Assembly (NCBI GenBank): GCA_007115705.1 | Contig: QXEO01000549.1 | Coordinates: 3,275,512 to 3,339,511 of the forward strand | DNA length: 64,000 nt | Reading direction: 5' to 3' | Origin: Dactylis glomerata | Lineage: Eukaryota; Streptophyta; Magnoliopsida; Poales; Poaceae | In this document: piece by piece, positions 1-12,721 of the stretch | How the letters are laid out: every line of letters starts with the position of its first letter | Position numbering within the stretch: position 1 is the stretch's first letter | Notes under the pieces: model-generated | What the model was told of the DNA's origin: nothing | What the model saw: the letters and a program-made list of their open reading frames with translations, nothing else | Databases searched by the model: none | Made by a program: the position numbers and the translations under genes

Positions 1-52
1 TTGTTATCACTTACCTACTCGAGGACGAGCAGGAGTTAAGCTTGGGGATTCT
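1..52 (+). mobile_element. 3' end of internal region and polypurine tract of element D
   Basis: These bases match the segment just before the 3' LTR of element A at 13568-13619, including the AGCTTGGGGAT purine-rich tract that primes plus-strand synthesis in this Gypsy group. The body of element D lies to the left of the window. Confidence 0.75.
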
Positions 53-1896
53 TGATACGTCTCAAACGTATCTATAATTTTTTATGCTCCATGCTTGTTC
101 TTACACCATTTGCTTAGTGTTTTGTTACACTTCATGGCGTTTTTATGCATTTTCCGGAACTAACCTATTAACAAGATGCCACAGTGCCAGTTCCCTATTT
201 TCTGCTATTTTTGTGTTTAAAAAAAGTTACATAGAAAATATTCTCGGAATTGGATGAGACAAAAGCCGAAGCTTCTAATATTTACCGAAGCTTCCAGAAG
301 ACCGAAGAGGAGACGGAGAGGGGCCAGGGGCGCGGCCTAGCCCCTGGCCACGCCCACCTGTGGTGAGGGTGCCCTGGTCCACTTCTGACGCTGCCCCTTC
401 GCCTATAAAGACCCCCCGATGGGAAAAACCTAAAGACCCAATCAATTTTCCAGAAACACATCGCGATCCGCTACCGTCGTCGACCCAAGATCGGGAGGGT
501 CCAGAAGCTCTTCCCGGCACCCTGCCGGAGAGGTGAATCGCCACCGTAGGTCTTCTTCATCGCCATGCTTGCCTCCGACGCGATGAGTGAGTAGTCTACT
601 TTGGACTATGGGTCTATAGCAGTAGCTAGATGGTTGTCTTCTCCACCATGTGCTTCATGTTTAGATCTCGTGAGCTGCCCTACATGATCGAGATCATCTT
701 TATGTAATTCTACATGTTGTGTTTATTGGGATCCGATGAATATTGGTGTTATGTTAAGTTGGTGTGTTGAATATTATCTTATGTTATCTCTATGTTGTTT
801 ATGATCTTGCATGCTCTCCGTTGTTAGTAGCTATCTTGGCCAAGTAGATACTAGTGACTCCAAGAGGGGGTATTTATGCTCGATAGTTGGGTTCATGCCT
901 CTATTTAATCTGGGGGAGTGACATAAACCTCTAAGGTTGTAGATGTGTTGTTGCCACTAGGGAGAAAACAACATTCTTGTGTCCAAGGACATTCGTTTTG
1001 TTTACATTATACACTTTGCTTAATGCAGTTATCTGTTGTTCGCAACTTAATACTCGACGGGTGTTCGGACGATATCCCCGCGAGTGGATTATTAGTCATA
1101 GATGCAGTTGGATGGCGGTCTATGTATTTTGTTGTAATGCCCAGAGTAAATCTCATAGTGATCCTCGTGACATATGCACGTTATCTTTATTCTATCAATT
1201 GCCCAACTGTAATTTGTTTACCCAACATGTTGTTATTTATCTTATAGAGAGACACCACTAGTGAACTCTGGACCCCGGTCCAATTTCCTTTACATTGCTA
1301 TTACTGTTTACTTTTACTCGCACTGTTTACTTTCTCGCATACTACTATTGTTTTCCACTCGATATGCTCAATCCTTTATTTACAGCAAACCGGTGAGATT
1401 GACAACCTTATCGTAAGTTGGGAGCAAAGTTCTTGGTTGTGTTGTGTGCAGGTTCCACGTTGCTGCTGGTGCAAAGCAAAGCCCTGGACGAGGCGCCTTA
1501 TAAATTGTCCGGAGCTGTCGTGAAGCCAGCAGGCATCACCTTCTGAAGTTTGGTTTTTCCTACTGGTTCGATAAACCTCAGTTTCTTACTGAGGGAAGAC
1601 TTGCTACTGTGCTCATCATACCTTCCTCTTGGGGTTCCCAACTGGGTGGTCATCTACCCGCAATCAGTGTGTCTACCTGCTGGCCCCCTCCGTCTGTGCT
1701 TTGGACTCCATCTCATATCGGGAAAAATAGGAACTTCGGCTTTTGTTTCGTCCAATTCCTTGCACTGTGGCATCTCGTTAATAGGTTAGTTCCGGAAAAT
1801 GCATAAAAACGCCACGAAGTGTAACAAAACACAAAGCAAATGGTGCATAAACAAGCATGGAGCATCAAAAATTATAGATACGTTTGAGACGTATCA
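53..1896 (+). mobile_element. Element D 3' LTR with inverted terminal extension
   Basis: Starts TGATACGTCTCAAACG directly after a polypurine tract and follows the LTR of element A (5063-6735) up to about 1655. From about 1665 to 1896 the sequence is instead the reverse complement of an LTR beginning, so the unit ends CGTTTGAGACGTATCA, a mirror of its own start. Both ends carry the variant CTCAAACG rather than the CTCCAACG of the A and E copies, so the inverted arm probably derives from D itself. The unit runs TG...CA and abuts C-LTR sequence at 1897, as expected if D inserted into the 3' LTR of C. The left insertion border is outside the window. It could also be two LTRs joined by ectopic recombination. 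Confidence 0.55.
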
Positions 1897-3091
1897 ACAT
1901 GCTGGGTAAACAAATTACAGTTGGGCAAGTGACAAAATAAAGAATGCATAACAATGCATGTACATGTCATGAAGATCACTATGAGATTCACTTGGGCATT
2001 ACAACATAATACATAGACCGTAATCCAACTGCATCTATGACTAATAATCCACCCGCAGGATATCATCCGAACAACCTTTGGGTATTAAGTTGCAAGCAAC
2101 AGATTATCGTCTTAAGCAAAGTGTGTAATGTAAACAATACAATTATCCTTGAACAAAATATTGTTGGTTTCTCCCTAGTAGCAACAACACATCTACAACC
2201 TTAGAAGTTATTGTCACTCTCCCAGATTACTAAAGGCATGAACCCACTATCGAGCATAAATACTCCCTCTTGGAGTCACTAGCATCGATTTGGCCAAGAT
2301 ATCTACTAGCAACGGAGAGCATGTAAGATCACAAATAACATAGACATGATAAATTAACAATCTACTTGACATAGTACTCAATATTCATCGGATCCCAACA
2401 AACACAACATGTAGAATTACATAAAGATGATCTTGATCATGATAGGCAGCTCACAAGATCTAGACATGAGGCGCATGGAGGAGAAGACAACCATCTAGCT
2501 ACTTCTATGGACCAATGGTCCAGTGGTGGACTACTCACGCATCACTCCGGAGGCTGGCATGGTGATGAAGAAGGCCTCTGATGATGATTCCCCTCTCCGG
2601 CAGGGTGCCGGGAAGATCTTCCGGACCCTCTAGAACTCGGGTCGACGATGGTGGCGGCTTGCAGTATGTTTCGTGGAAAGATGTTCGGGCCCCTAGGATT
2701 TTCGTGATGAAGGGAATTTATAGGCGGAAGAGTGATGTCAGAGGGGGGCCGAGGGGCCCACACCACCTGGTGGTGTGGCCAGGGGGTGGCCTGCGCCACC
2801 CTATGGTGCGGCCGCCTCCTGGTTGCTCTTCGTCTCTCCTTTGGACTCCGTCTTTGTGTCAGGTAAATAGGAACTTTGGCTTTTGTTTCGTCCAGTACCG
2901 AGAATATTTGCTGTGTAACTTTTCTGAAACACAAAAACAGCAGAAAATAGGAACTGGCACTGTAGCATCTTGTTAATAGGTTAGTTCCGGAAAATGCATA
3001 AAAATGTCACGAAGTGTAAACAAAACATAAGGCAATTGGTGTAAAACAAGCATGGAGCATCAAAAATTATATATACGTTTGCAACATATCA
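1897..3091 (-). mobile_element. Element C 3' LTR, truncated or interrupted (reverse)
   Basis: The reverse complement begins TGATATGTTGCAAACG at 3091 and aligns with the other C LTR at 32613-34240; the motif CATGCTGGGT lies about 1.19 kb from the LTR start in both. The 3' part of the LTR is absent here because element D abuts at 1896. Its sequence past this point, if it exists, is left of the window. Confidence 0.75.
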
Positions 3092-5062
3092 AGCATCCCC
3101 AAGCTTGACTCCTGCTCGTCCTCGAGTAGGTAAGTGATAAAAAAAAAAAATTCAGGTGACATGCAGCCAACACAATCTTGATCAAATCGATGTAAAGCAT
3201 TGCAAGCTGAGATCAAAGTACTCTTAACATGGGCATAAGAGATATAATTCTAACCATAGAACTTAGCAACCATGTTACAACATGAAAAGTAACACAAACA
3301 AAAGATCATGAGTAATAATGCATTGAAAGTCATTTGTTTGCTTGAAGCATAGAGAAAACATAGCAAAGTGGTATTCAGCTTGTCCCTCATGGAATAACAA
3401 AACATAAATGCATAAGACACCTTCAAAGTTCAAAAGGGTGACTAGATACAAATAATTTGAGAACAAGAAATACCATAATCATGAATCAATCAATAATAAA
3501 TTTTGGGACTATGCACATTATACTCAGAATGACAACTATGCTCTCTTAATCGGTGCATAAAGATAGAAGATGAAGACTCAACATAAAAGTAAAAAAGAAA
3601 GGCCCTTTCGTAGAGGGAAGCAGGGATTTAACATGTGCTAGAGCTTTTCATTTGTAAAACAGAGATAATTTTTTTTGAGAGGTGGTTGTTCCTATCAACG
3701 AATGGCAATGGGGTTCTTGCTATCTTCCATACTAAACAAGTTGAGAGCGGTTCCGAGTTCTTGAAAAATTGGCATTTACATGCTCTTTTTTATAAAGTTT
3801 GGCACTCCTCCCCACCTTTCCTTTCACAAACCATGGCTAACCGAATCCTTCGGGTGCCTGCCAACAATCTCATACCATGGAGGAGTGCCTTTTTCTTTTT
3901 TCTTTTTTTAAAGGTTACAATGGTCTGACCAACTCTCTTGCAAAATTAGTGATGAGCAGATGAAGCATGCAAGTCAAGGGGTACTTAATTCAATATGGAA
4001 GATAACAAACCCGACCACTACGTCCTCATGAGCTAAAAACAGTGTCACAAAATGAGAAGTATTTTGAAGGTTTTGAAAGGTAGCACATGAATTTGCTTGG
4101 AATGGTTTGAAATGCCATGCATAGGAATTTATAGTGGACTCTTTGAAATAAATTTGGTTTTTGGGATTTGGATGCACGAGTAGAGCTCATACTCAGTACA
4201 GATAAAGGCTAGCAAAAGACTAGGAGCGACCAACTAAGAGAGCAATAACGACCATAATCATGCATAGCGACAAAACATTATTAATCAAAGCATAAAGTGA
4301 TATTACAAGTCAAAAACCAAATGATCATAGAGGCCTAAGGCGTCTGGTTTATAGTCATAACATGGTGTAAGCATGCGCCAAGCCAACCCAAATAAAGCAT
4401 CAAAGGAGAATACCAAAATATTATGCTTCTATATGATAAAAACAACACATGATTCTTTCAAAAGCACATTAAGCACTCTCAGTCATTTGAGACAAGTCAT
4501 GCTACAACAACAACTACTAAGCATATAATCAAAATAATATCTACCATAACATGCTAAAGTCTAAGCCACAGTCTAAACAAGCTCCCTTTTGCATCACTAT
4601 AAGCATGAAACATTTTACTCTTTTCCAACACCAATGAACCTATTTGAAACAACTCTCAAAGATAAAAATCAATAAAGACCAGAGGTCTAAACACACCTAA
4701 CTACAAAGAACTAACAAGTTCTGAACAAAAATAAAGGCGAAAAACAAAAGCTAAACGCAATACTAGGAAAAGAGAACACTCGTAGAATGATAAGAGTGAA
4801 AACTAGAGTGTTCTAGGCAATAAAAACAGAGTGTGTCTTCTCCAAAAGAAATATATTGGGGTCCAACCATTTATTACAGCAATCAAAACAAAATAAAATA
4901 GAAAGCAAAAATAAAGACACTCCAAAAAAAACACTTAGCATATGAAGCAATAAAAAATATAGTGTCTTGAAAGATGACCTGATATTTTTGTTGATGAAGA
5001 AGGGGTGCCTTGGGCATCCCCAAGCTTTGACGCTTGTACCTCTTGGATATTTATTGGGGTGA
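3092..5062 (-). mobile_element. Element C internal non-coding region, 3' part (reverse)
   Basis: This is the reverse complement of the type of sequence found in A between gag and 3' LTR (compare 9660-10560 and 13080-13619). It starts next to the LTR with the polypurine tract (reverse of AGCTTGGGGATGCT-like bases). I see no credible gene; the short open frames are AT-rich and match nothing. Its last five bases, GGTGA (5058-5062), are the left target-site copy of element A. Confidence 0.75.
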
Positions 5063-6735
5063 TGATACGTCTCCAACGTATCTATAATTTTTGATGCTCC
5101 ATGCTTGTTTTTACACCATTTGCCTAATGTTTCGTTACACTTCGTGGCACTTTTATGCATTTTCCGGAACTAACCTACTAACAAGTCGCCACAGTGCCAG
5201 TTCCCTGTTTTCTGCTATTTTTGTGTTTCAGAAGTGATACACAGGAAATATTCTCGGAATTGGACGAAACAAGTTCCTGAAGTCTTATTTTGTCCGGGAG
5301 CTTCCAGAGATCCGAAGGAGGGTAGGAGAGGGGCCACAGGCCAGGGTCATACCTGGCTGGTGCGGCCCAGGCCCTGGCCGCGCCGCCATGGTGTGAGGGG
5401 GCCTGGGGCCACCTCTGACATCGCCCCTTCGCCTATAAAGACCCCCCGACGGGAAAAACCTAAGTACCCGATCACTTTTCCAGAACACATCGCGATCCGC
5501 CGCCGCCGTCGACCAAAAGATCGGGAGGGTCCAGAAGCTCTTCCCGGCACCCTGCCGGAGAGGGGAATCGCCACCGAAGGTCTTCTTCATCGCCATGCTT
5601 GCCTCCGGAGCGATGAGTGAGTAGTCTACCTTGGACTATGGGTCCATAGCAGTAGCTAGATGGTTGTCTTCTCCACCATGTGCTTCATGTTTAGATCTCA
5701 TGAGCTGCCCTACATGATTGAGATCACCGTTATGTAATTCTACATGTTTGGTTTGTTTGGATCCGATGAATATTGGTGTTATGATTGAGTTGCTGTACTG
5801 AATTATATCTTTTGTTATCTCTATGTTGTTTATAATCTTGCATGCTCTCCGTTGTTAGTAGCTATCTTGGCCGAGTAGTTGCTAGTGACTCCAAGAGGGG
5901 GTATTTATGCTTGATAGTGGGTTCATGCCTCTATTTAACCTGGGGGAGTGACAGAAACCTCTAAGGTTGTAGATGTGCTGTTGCTACTAGGGAGAAAACA
6001 ACATTCATATGCTCAAGGGCATATGCTTTGTTTACATTACACACTTTGCTTAATGCAATTATCTGTTGTTCGCAACTTAATACTTGTGGAGTTCTCAGAT
6101 TGATTCGCCACAAGTGGATTATTAGTCATAGATGCAGTTGGATGGCGGTCTATGTATTTTGTTGTAATGCCCAGAGTAAATCTCATAGTGATCTTCTTGA
6201 CATATCACGTTTATCTTTATTCTATCAATTGCCCAACTGTAATTTGCTTACCCAGCATGTGTTATTTATCTTATGGAGAGACACCACTATTGAACTGTGG
6301 ACCCCGGTCCTATTTCCATCATATTGCTATCACCTGTTTACTTTACTCGCACTGTTTACTTTATTCGCATACTTCTACTGTTTTCCACTCGATACGCTCA
6401 TAACCTTTGTTTCAAGCAAACTGGTGAGAGTGACAACCTCATCGCAAGTTGGGAACAAAGTACTTGGTTGTGTTGTGTGCAGGTTCCGCGTTGCAGCTAG
6501 CAAGCAAAGCTTGGACGAGGCGCCATATATAAATTGTCCGAAGCTGTCGCAAACTAGCAAGCATCACCTTCAGTCGTTATTGTCTGCTTTTCTCCTGATC
6601 GATATTAAACCTTGGTTTCTTAACTGAGGGAAAACTAGCTGCTATACTCATCATACCTTCCTCTTGGGGTTCCCAACTGGCTGGTCATTCACCACGCACA
6701 AGGAATCTTCTGGTGCCGTCACCCACGCGCCAGCA
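5063..6735 (+). repeat. Element A 5' LTR
   Basis: 1,673 bp, TGATACGTCTCC... to ...CGCGCCAGCA. A likely core promoter TATAAA lies at 5434-5439 in a GC-rich stretch. Open frames read on either strand here recur in the D, E and 3' LTR copies as LTR conservation, not as genes. Confidence 0.9.
5434..5439 (+). promoter_or_regulatory. Putative TATA box of element A LTR
   Basis: TATAAA within CGCCTATAAAGACCCC, conserved at the matching site in the D (404-409) and A 3' LTR copies. It would define the U3/R border. Inferred from position and sequence only. Confidence 0.5.
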
Positions 6736-6745
6736 GCTAATTTTC

Positions 6746-6763
6746 TGGCGCCGTTGCCGGGGA
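6746..6763 (+). other. Primer-binding site of element A (tRNA-Asp)
   Basis: TGGCGCCGTTGCCGGGGA, ten bases after the LTR end, is complementary to the 3' end of plant tRNA-Asp. It sets the 5' LTR border and the direction of the element. Confidence 0.9.
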
Positions 6764-6927
6764 AGAGTGGAAGACTTCTGCGAGGGGAGTTTTCGCACGC
6801 ACATCCTTTACTTTGTTATTGTTTTGCTTTACTTTATTTATTTTACCTGCATCGTTTTATATCAAAAACCCAAAAAAATTAGAATCCTTGGTAGTTGTTT
6901 TTACTTGTTTACTTTCGTTTTGCTGAA

Positions 6928-8991
6928 ATGGCCAATCCTGAAAACACCAAGTTGTGTGACTTTACTAGCACGAACAATAGTGATTTTATCTGCACTCCTA
7001 TTGCACCACCTGCTCCTGCTGCAAACTTTTATGAGATTAAGCCTGCTTTGTTGAACCTTGTTATGAAAGAGCAATTCTCTGGTGCTAGTACTGAAGATGC
7101 TGCAGCTCATCTCAACAATTTTGTTGAGCTATGTGAGATGCAAAAGTATGAGAATGTTGATGGTGATATTATTAAGCTCAAGTTGTTTCCTTTTTCTTTG
7201 AGAGGAAAAGCTAAAGATTGGTTGCTGTCTTTGACTAAGAATAGTATTGATTCATGGGCTAAGTGTAAGGATGCTTTTATTGGTAGATACTATCCTCCTG
7301 CTAAGATTATATCTCTGCGTAGCAATATTATGAAATTTACTTAGTTTGATAATGAACATGTTGCTCAAGCTTGGGAAAGAATGAAATCTATGATAAAGAA
7401 TTGCCCCAGTCATGGAGTGACTACTTGGATGATTGTCCAAACTTTTTATGCAGGACTGAATTTTTCTTCAAGGAACCTATTGGATTCAGCTGCTGGAGGC
7501 ACTTTTATGTCCCTTACCTTGGGCGCCGCAACAAAGCTACTCGACAACATGATGGTAAATTATTCTGAATGGCACACCGAGAGAGCTCCACAAGGTAAGA
7601 AGGTAAATTCAGTTGAGGAAACCTCTTCCTTGAATGATAAGATTGATACCATTATGGCTATGCTTGCTAATGATAGGACTCATGTTGATCCTAATAATGT
7701 TCCTTTAGCCTCTTTGGTTGCTCAAGAAGAGCATGTTGATGTGAATTTCATTAGAAATAATAATTTTAACAACAATGCTTATAGGAACAATTTTGCTAGT
7801 AACAATTATAGGCCGTATCCTTCTACCAATGGTAATGGTTATGGTAATTCTTATGGTAATTCCTACAACAACACTAGGGCCGCGCCCTCCGAGCTTGAGG
7901 TAATGCTCAAGGACTTCATCGGTAAGCAAACTGCTTTTAACAAGTCTGTTGAGGAAAAGTTAGGCAAAATTGATATTCTTGCTTCTAAAGTTGATAGCCT
8001 TGCTCATGATGTTGAAATTCTGAAATTAAAAGTGTTGCCTAATGATGTGAAAGAGAACAATGTTTTTGCTACTGCTAACGCTATTCAAATTGGAATTGAT
8101 CAAAATATTAGATTGTTAGCGGAATTGCACGCCAGGTGGGAAAGAGAAGATGAGATGGCTAGAGAAATGAAGGTATGTACCATTACTACCTCCAATGATG
8201 TTGCTCCTAATGCTAGCAATCCTCTTACTTTGATTGGGGTAAAGAAAACTCCCACTCCTTGTGTTAAAAAGCCTAAAACTGCCAAAACTTTTTCTCAAAA
8301 GAGTGCTGAAATTTTTTGGAGTGTGGGAGATGATAGCTCTACTTCTTTTAATGATTTTGATGTTGATGGCTGCAATATATCTGAAGTTATTTTGTTCTTG
8401 CAAAAGCTTGCTTTGACTCCCAATGCTAGTTCTTTAGATGTTGCTTTTACTAAGCATATTACCAATGCTCTCATAAAAATTAGGGATGAAAAGTTGAAGC
8501 AAAAAGCATCCGTTCCCAAGAAGTTAGAAGATGGTTGGGAACCCATCATTGATATGCATGTTAATGGTTTTGATTTCCATGCTTTATGTGATCTAGGTGC
8601 TAGTATTTCTATCATGCCTAGAAAGATTTATGACATGCTTGATTTACCACCGCTTGAAAAGTGTTATTATGATGTTCCTGTTGCTGATGTTGCTAAGAAG
8701 AAACCTTTGGGAAGAATTAATGATGTTCATATTGTGGTTAACAATAACCTTGTTCCCGTTGATTTTCTTGTTATGGACGTTGAATGCCATGCTTCATGTC
8801 CTATTATATTGGGAAGACCCTTTCTTCGAACTGTAGGTGCCATCATTGATATGAGTGAAGGCACCATCAAATATCAATTCCCACTCAAGAAAGGTATGGA
8901 ACACTTCCCTAGGAAAAGGAAGAAATTACTTTTTGACTCTATTCTTAGAGCAAATTATGAGCTTGATGCTTCATCACTTGATGTTACTTGA
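6928..8991 (+). pseudogene. Element A gag and aspartic protease, one premature stop
   Basis: One reading frame of about 687 codons, broken only by an in-frame TAG at 7342-7344, probably a former CAG glutamine codon. Residues about 35-160 look like a retrotransposon gag (capsid) domain, with the typical run KAKDWLLSL. The middle is Asn/Tyr-rich with repeated YGNSYGNSY-type runs. The C-terminal part (about residues 540-660) is a retropepsin-like protease: DLGAS where the family has D-T/S-G, followed by IILGRPFL, which is typical of plant Gypsy proteases. There is no zinc knuckle that I can see and nothing of pol follows. The ATG at 6928 follows about 165 bases of leader after the primer site. 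The product would form particles for a non-autonomous element; the stop means this copy is probably defective without read-through. Confidence 0.8.
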
Positions 8992-11029
8992 TTCGCAATT
9001 TTCTGCGCCTAACTCAAAGGCGTTAAAGAAAAGCACTCTTGGGAGATAACCCAATGTTTTATTTTCAGTACTTTTTCTTTTATTTGAGTCTTGGAAGTCA
9101 TTATTACTGTAATGACCGCTCCTTATCTTTTTTATTTCATTTTTGTGCCAAGAGAAGCCTCTAATTCGAGTGAGGTAAAGATTTGGGGATGTTGCTGTCC
9201 TGAAACTGTTTTCGGTGCTGCACCGTAAAAATTCGTATAAATTCTCTGTATATCTTCTGGACCTGCGATTTCTTTTGCATATGCCCCAGGTTATATCCAA
9301 ACTTTCATTAGTTGAACACTTTTTTATTTGAGCAACATAAAACCCCTCAAAAATTCGTCCTTTGTCAGCTGTTCTGTTTTGACAGATTTCTGCCAATATT
9401 TGTGTTTGCCGCTTTATCGTTTTCTTTTGAGTTCTTTTGATCACGGAACTTTTGGGGAAGTTGCTACAGTAGTATGTGCTATATATGTGGTGGTTTTGAG
9501 TTGAAACCTGAAGCAAAAAGAGGTTGATTATATGTTATGCTACACTAATGTTGCTAATAGATTTGTGTTTAGTATTGTATGAAGGAAGTTTTCAAGTGTA
9601 GGGATTGGAGAATGATGAGATGAGTTGAAGAATGGACAAAAGCTCAAGCTTGGGGATGCCCATGCATCACCCCAAGAAATATCCAAGAAGTACAAGCGTT
9701 AAAGCTTGGGGATGCCCCCGAGGCACCCCTTCTTCATCGGCAAAAATCAGGTCACCTTTCAAAACACTATATTTTTATTGCTTCATGCACTATGTGTTTT
9801 TCTTGGAGCGTCAGTTGTTTTAGTTTTCTTAGTTAGTTTAGTTTTGTTTGCTTCAATAAATGGTTGGACCCCAACAAATTTCTTTTGGAGGAGATGTACT
9901 CGTTTTCATTTGCAAAGAACACTCCGTTTTTCACTCTATTCGTTTCACCGGGTGTTCTTCTTTTTCCGCTACTGCTTTTGGTTTTCGTTTTTGCCTTGAT
10001 TTGCGTTCAGACCTTGTCATATCTTTTCATCAAGGTGTATTTTTGCCTCTGATCTTTATTGGTTTTCATCAAAAGAGGTGTCTTTAAAAATTTCAAATGG
10101 TGTTGGAAAAGAGAAAAAGCTTTATGCAAAATAGTGGTACAAGAAGGAGCTTGTGTAGACTGTGGCTTAGGCTTTTTCATGTCATGCTTGATGTATTTTT
10201 GGTAGTATGCTTAGTGGTTTTGCTGTAGCATGACTTGTCTCAAATAACTGAGATTGCTTAATGAGCCTTTGAAAAAATCATGCGTTGTTTTTATTGTATG
10301 GAAGCATTATTTTGGTTTTCTCCTTGATGCTTTATTTGGGTTGACTTGGCACATGCTCACACATGTTAGACTCTTACAAAGTCGCCAATAGCCTCTATGA
10401 TCATTTAGTTTTTGAATTTTGATGCCATCTTATGCTTCTTTTAATGTCGCTTTGTCGCTTTGCATTATTATGGCCATTATTACTCTCTTAGTTGGTCGCT
10501 CCCAGTCTTTTGCTAGCCCTCGCCTTGTACTGAGTATGAGCTCTACTCGTGCATCCAACTCTTAAAAGCCAAAGTTTTCCAAAGTGTCCACCATACATAC
10601 CTACTAGCAATTTTCTATTCCAAGTAAATTTTACTTGCTTTTATTTTCTCTTCAAATTAAACTCTTACCAGTGTTATGCGAAATTCGGTCAGTAAAACTC
10701 TCACGAACCGGAAGGCACACTTTACTTTTTCCTGTTCTTAAAAATTTGACATTATGGTCTCTTATGTTGAGTTGTTATGCTTGCAAGTTGTAAGTTGGAG
10801 ACTAGCCCAGCCATGCAGTCATGGGCAAGCTTTCAACATTGCACTTCCTATTTGAGTTGATATCGTGATCTTTTGTTTATGGATGCCCGCGGTGTGAAAT
10901 GAATTGGGAATCTTGTGGGGATCATGGAGTTTGTATATGTGTTAGGGAAACGCCGGGCCGCCAATCTAAGCCATGCATAATTCATGGTGGAAATTTGCAG
11001 CATACCCATGGTGAACATTCGACAACGCA
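8992..11029 (+). mobile_element. Element A non-coding region after gag
   Basis: AT-rich, no credible gene. A short direct match to C (17490-18130, inverted) shows it is family-specific non-coding DNA. In an autonomous relative, pol would sit here. Ends at the Helitron insertion point. Confidence 0.7.
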
Positions 11030-12721
11030 TCTAATCTACATATAAAAGAGCAAACTGCAATTATTTTAAAACCACCCAGGTTAGCGTACACAGGACAACG
11101 TACACCCTCCGATCTAATCTATAAACCGAAATTTAAGAGTCGTCAGCGCTCCTGTGGTCTGTTATCCAATCCAACGGATCAGATTCGATGTTCTGCCGTC
11201 AATTGTCCGCTAAGACTAATTGCTTCGCGTCCCCATACGTTAATTAGATCCCGAAAAAATCGCCCATCAACGAAAATAAAGTGTGCACCAGAGGCAGAGC
11301 TCGACTCCCTGGATTGCCATGCTTGCCGAGTTGACTCACAAGTGCGGACGCGGAGGCGTTGTAGGAGGAGCGGCCCGCCATAGCCGAGGAGGCCAGCGCG
11401 CGAGGCCCCGTGTGATGCCACCGCCGAGATTGCCGCGCCAGAGGTAGAGCTGACATGCTCGGGCGCTGCCTACCGAGAGGGGGAAGAGACGAGGTCGCAT
11501 CAGCACCGCTGCGTACGCGCCATGACCTCCATGCCATGGATCTGCTACAGCTTCGGCTGCTACTTGTTCTTACACAAATAATTTTTTGGTCCAGTGGTGA
11601 ATACGTAGCGGCTGACCATGATCCTTTTTTATTTTGGTTATGTTTTATCGCTTTTCATTTTTCAGTTATGATTCTTTATCAGCTGCCCAAGATGGAACAA
11701 GCATGCAACTCATAATTGCTGCTGAATGTGGCCTATTAATTCTGTCTAAAGCATAATACTATTAGGGAGTCAGACTTTATTTGTAGTGTAACCAACATAA
11801 TCTGGATGCGTCAGTTACAAAGTTACTTCAATCCATCTTCCAAAAGTTGAAGAGATTCAGAGTACCTTATTCAAAAAGTATCTGTTTGGTTTTCCAATTT
11901 CAGTAAATTCTAAAAAAAACTATACCAGACTCTACATATTGCCGTGCCTTTGGAACTGAGATTATAGTAGTACTCTGGATGATGATTTTGTTGTATTCTC
12001 GCATAGGTTGACATGAAAAGTTAAAGTCAGATCACTAATCATGATTAGGATGCAGAGAATTCAAGTTGTTTCAATAAAAATGCAGTTAATTCAATGCCCC
12101 GAAATATTTGGGAGTCTCTTGGTTCTTCTATCTATGATTACTATATAAGCTTGCATTGTTGCAAATTAGGATCAGAGAGAAATCTTGCAAAATGTACATA
12201 GATTTAGTTTGCATTGTTACCAATTGAGATCTAAGCTTGCGTGTTTTCTGAATTGATTTTATCATATTTTAAAATTGACACAGTATTCAGCTCTTAACAC
12301 TGCATGTATTTTCCTATTGCAAGCGACACCTCTTGCAGCATACTACAATTCCAACATTAATATTTAATTTCAGAATGTGCATGGTTGCAGATTCTGACCC
12401 TCATGAGCACCCGTAGAAGAATAATCATATGATGGTAAAGTCTTTTTATTTGTTGTGCATAACATCTTTGGATTTGTGCACAAGAATCAGATAACTCCCT
12501 GACCTTCTCAAACAGGGATATTTAACTTCCTTTTATCATGGTTGGGAATTAGAAATATGATTACAAACCTATGTCACAAACTTTGAATTGTAATTCACTA
12601 ATAATAGACCTAATTTTGTACTCACGCAAATTTTACACACAAACTTGTACACAGTTAAGAAAATGATTATGATTGCATTCTTTTATTAATTAAGACGTGC
12701 GTGCACGTACACTCTTACTAG
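11030..12721 (+). mobile_element. Non-autonomous Helitron carrying a GC-rich captured segment
   Basis: Inserted between A (11029) and T (12722), as Helitrons require. The 5' end is TCTAATCTACATATAAAAGAG; the 3' end is CTAG at 12718-12721, preceded nine bases upstream by the hairpin ACGTGC-GT-GCACGT (12695-12708). These are the family's hallmarks. No RepHel gene is present. The stretch about 11280-11560 is strongly GC-rich compared with its surroundings and resembles the 5' exon of a grass gene, although I cannot name a donor. The element is 1,692 bp. Confidence 0.8.
12695..12708 (+). terminator. Helitron 3' terminal hairpin
   Basis: Perfect 6-bp stem ACGTGC/GCACGT with a 2-base loop, nine bases before the terminal CTAG. 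Known in the family as the rolling-circle termination signal. Confidence 0.75.

Noticed and set aside
53..1896. D as a DNA transposon with long terminal inverted repeats
   Set aside because: The left end is preceded by the polypurine tract of a Gypsy element and most of the unit is LTR sequence; no transposase.
5234..5620. GC-rich 128-codon frames in the LTRs (also 13791-14177 and the reverse frames in the same stretch)
   Set aside because: They recur in every LTR of this family in both strands, overlap each other, and lie over the promoter region; the similarity is due to LTR relatedness, not coding.
7705..7929. Reverse frames across the A gag (also 8100-8615)
   Set aside because: Shadows of the gag frame; hydrophobic composition comes from the Asn/Lys-rich sense strand.
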